From: an uncultured Sphingomonadaceae bacterium
GTDB taxonomy: Bacteria; Pseudomonadota; Alphaproteobacteria; Sphingomonadales; Sphingomonadaceae
DNA length: 6,697 nucleotides
Assembly: GCA_938016505.1 (NCBI GenBank)
Contig: CALLWN010000297.1
Location: 1 to 6,697, forward strand
Direction: 5' to 3'
The notes under the pieces are model-generated. The model saw only the letters and a program-made list of their open reading frames with translations. It made no database searches and was not told the origin of the DNA. Each line of letters opens with the position of its first letter. The first letter of the stretch is position 1. This document shows positions 5,942 to 6,697 of the stretch, one piece after another. The translations under genes and the position numbers were made by a program.

Positions 5942-6138
5942 TGTGAGAAGGGGTTGGCCGAACCGCGTGTGCGGCGGCGCAAACGGCTCCGAGTTCGCGC
6001 GACCGGCGCAAAGGCCGGTCGCGGTCTTCTCGGTGTCCGTTGGCTGACCGCAGACCCGCTGCCTTCCTCGCTGCCTTCCTCTTTGTCACGGATGTCAACC
6101 CGGCCCCCTAGGGGCCACTTTCGAAAGGAGAAGTGATT
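5942..6138 (+). other. Long structured 5' leader of the S-layer-like gene
   Basis: The inferred leader is about 197 nt with no convincing gene. It holds a perfect 10-bp hairpin at 5998-6023 (CGCGACCGGC, loop GCAAAG, GCCGGTCGCG) followed by GTCTTCT. A 12-base direct tandem repeat CGCTGCCTTCCT lies at 6057-6068 and 6069-6080. A 6-bp hairpin GGCCCC-CTA-GGGGCC lies at 6102-6116. Long structured leaders are known to stabilise S-layer mRNAs in other bacteria. The hairpin at 5998 could instead be an attenuator, or the end of a short RNA from the TATAAT promoter. Confidence 0.4.
6116..6135 (+). promoter_or_regulatory. Strong ribosome binding site in a small hairpin loop
   Basis: AAAGGAG (6124-6130) is a near-perfect Shine-Dalgarno eight bases before the ATG, far stronger than any other in the window. 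CACTT (6116-6120) can pair with AAGTG (6131-6135), placing the Shine-Dalgarno in a ten-base loop. The C at 6116 is shared with the upstream hairpin 6102-6116. This is an efficient initiation site, expected of an abundant protein. Confidence 0.6.
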
Positions 6139-6697
6139 ATGGCTTTGACTGCCAACCAGATCGTGGTGGCCATGTTCGGCATGGCTGCGGGTGGTTATAA
6201 GACCGATGTACAGAATTACCTCACCGCCAACGGCGAGGTGGCCACGGTCGCCGCGCTGTTGCCCTTCTCGGGGCTGAACCCGACCTTCCTCGGGGCGCAG
6301 CTCTTCAATAACCAGCAGTTCGCCGAGGCGCTGGTGGCGAAGATGATGCCCGGGCTGTCGAGCACCGTGGCGAGTGCCACCGCGGGCATCATCGTCAGCT
6401 ACATGACCGCGAATCCCAGCAAGAGCCGCGCCGAGGTCATCGTCGATCTGATCAAGGCGCTGGACAGCGTGCCGCACACCGATCCGACCTTTGGTGCCGT
6501 GGCGAAGGCATTCGATGACAAGGTTGCGCTGGCCGAGGCCTATACCGGTACTTCGACCGATTTCAACGAGCTGGCTCAGGTGATTGGCAATCAGCCGGTG
6601 CAGAATGTGGGGCAGACGTTTACGCTTACGGCGGGTGTGGATAACATCGTCGGCACCTCCGGGAACGATACCATCATTGCGGATAACACTGGCTCGA
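6139..6697 (+). CDS. S-layer/RTX-like secreted protein, N-terminal part
   Basis: 186 complete codons are present and the gene runs off the window. The protein starts MALTANQIVVAMFGMAAGGY with no signal peptide, as in type I secreted proteins, which carry a C-terminal signal. Residues 1 to about 150 form an Ala-rich, mostly helical domain reminiscent of the N-terminal anchoring region of alphaproteobacterial S-layer proteins such as RsaA, though I cannot show homology. Residues 161-181 (FTLTAGVDNIVGTSGNDTII plus A) match the motif that opens the repeat region in many S-layer and RTX proteins, with a GNDTI-type calcium-binding element. The start is fixed by AAAGGAG eight bases upstream. Codon use is less GC-biased toward the 3' end than in the FecR and cyclase genes. 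A bacteriocin-like or adhesin RTX protein is the main alternative to an S-layer; the missing C-terminus would decide. A CRP-like site and a long leader precede it. Confidence 0.75.
   Translation, partial: MALTANQIVVAMFGMAAGGYKTDVQNYLTANGEVATVAALLPFSGLNPTFLGAQLFNNQQFAEALVAKMMPGLSSTVASATAGIIVSYMTANPSKSRAEVIVDLIKALDSVPHTDPTFGAVAKAFDDKVALAEAYTGTSTDFNELAQVIGNQPVQNVGQTFTLTAGVDNIVGTSGNDTIIADNTGS

Noticed and set aside
5837..6136. 99-residue + frame in the leader of the S-layer-like gene
   Set aside because: It is Arg-rich without family resemblance, starts upstream of the likely promoter and is crossed by the terminator-like and leader hairpins.

Overview
The window is very GC-rich bacterial DNA with proteobacterial gene content: a REP-type inverted repeat pair, a FecR/CHASE2-cyclase pair, a TPR plus outer-membrane-barrel protein, and an RTX/S-layer-like secreted protein. 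A gammaproteobacterium, possibly of purple-sulfur (Chromatiaceae) type, fits best. That placement is inference from gene families and base composition, not from a marker gene. All five genes I accept lie on the + strand.

Layout. Positions 1-510 are non-coding: an inverted pair of REP hairpins (8-96), then a stretch with no recognisable gene that holds a short palindrome (362-379) and a CRP-like palindrome (402-419). Next comes a tightly coupled pair: an exported FecR-domain protein (511-1863) overlapping by 10 bases a CHASE2-transmembrane-class III nucleotide cyclase (1854-3746). After 161 bases follows a secreted TPR/beta-barrel protein (3908-5146). A separate small gene (5211-5747) encodes a coiled-coil, tail-anchored DUF1640-like protein built of 33-base repeats; it probably has its own promoter and may be leaderless. 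A likely terminator follows (5770-5810). The 391-base gap 5748-6138 then carries a CRP-like site, a perfect TATAAT -10 and a roughly 200-nt structured leader. That leader precedes a gene with a strong Shine-Dalgarno, encoding the N-terminus of an S-layer/RTX-like protein that runs off the window at 6697.

How the genes may work together (inference). FecR and CHASE2 are both extracytoplasmic sensing modules and the barrel protein sits in the outer membrane, so the first three genes look like an envelope-sensing unit with a cytoplasmic cyclase output. Two one-mismatch matches to the CRP consensus (TGTGA-N6-TCACA) sit upstream of the cyclase operon and of the S-layer-like gene. The second lies where a class II CRP activator site should be relative to the TATAAT. 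This suggests a local cyclic-nucleotide circuit controlling surface-layer expression. Against it, the cyclase keeps both metal-binding aspartates but lacks the adenine-specifying lysine, its partner aspartate and the transition-state asparagine, so its product, if any, cannot be assumed to be cAMP.
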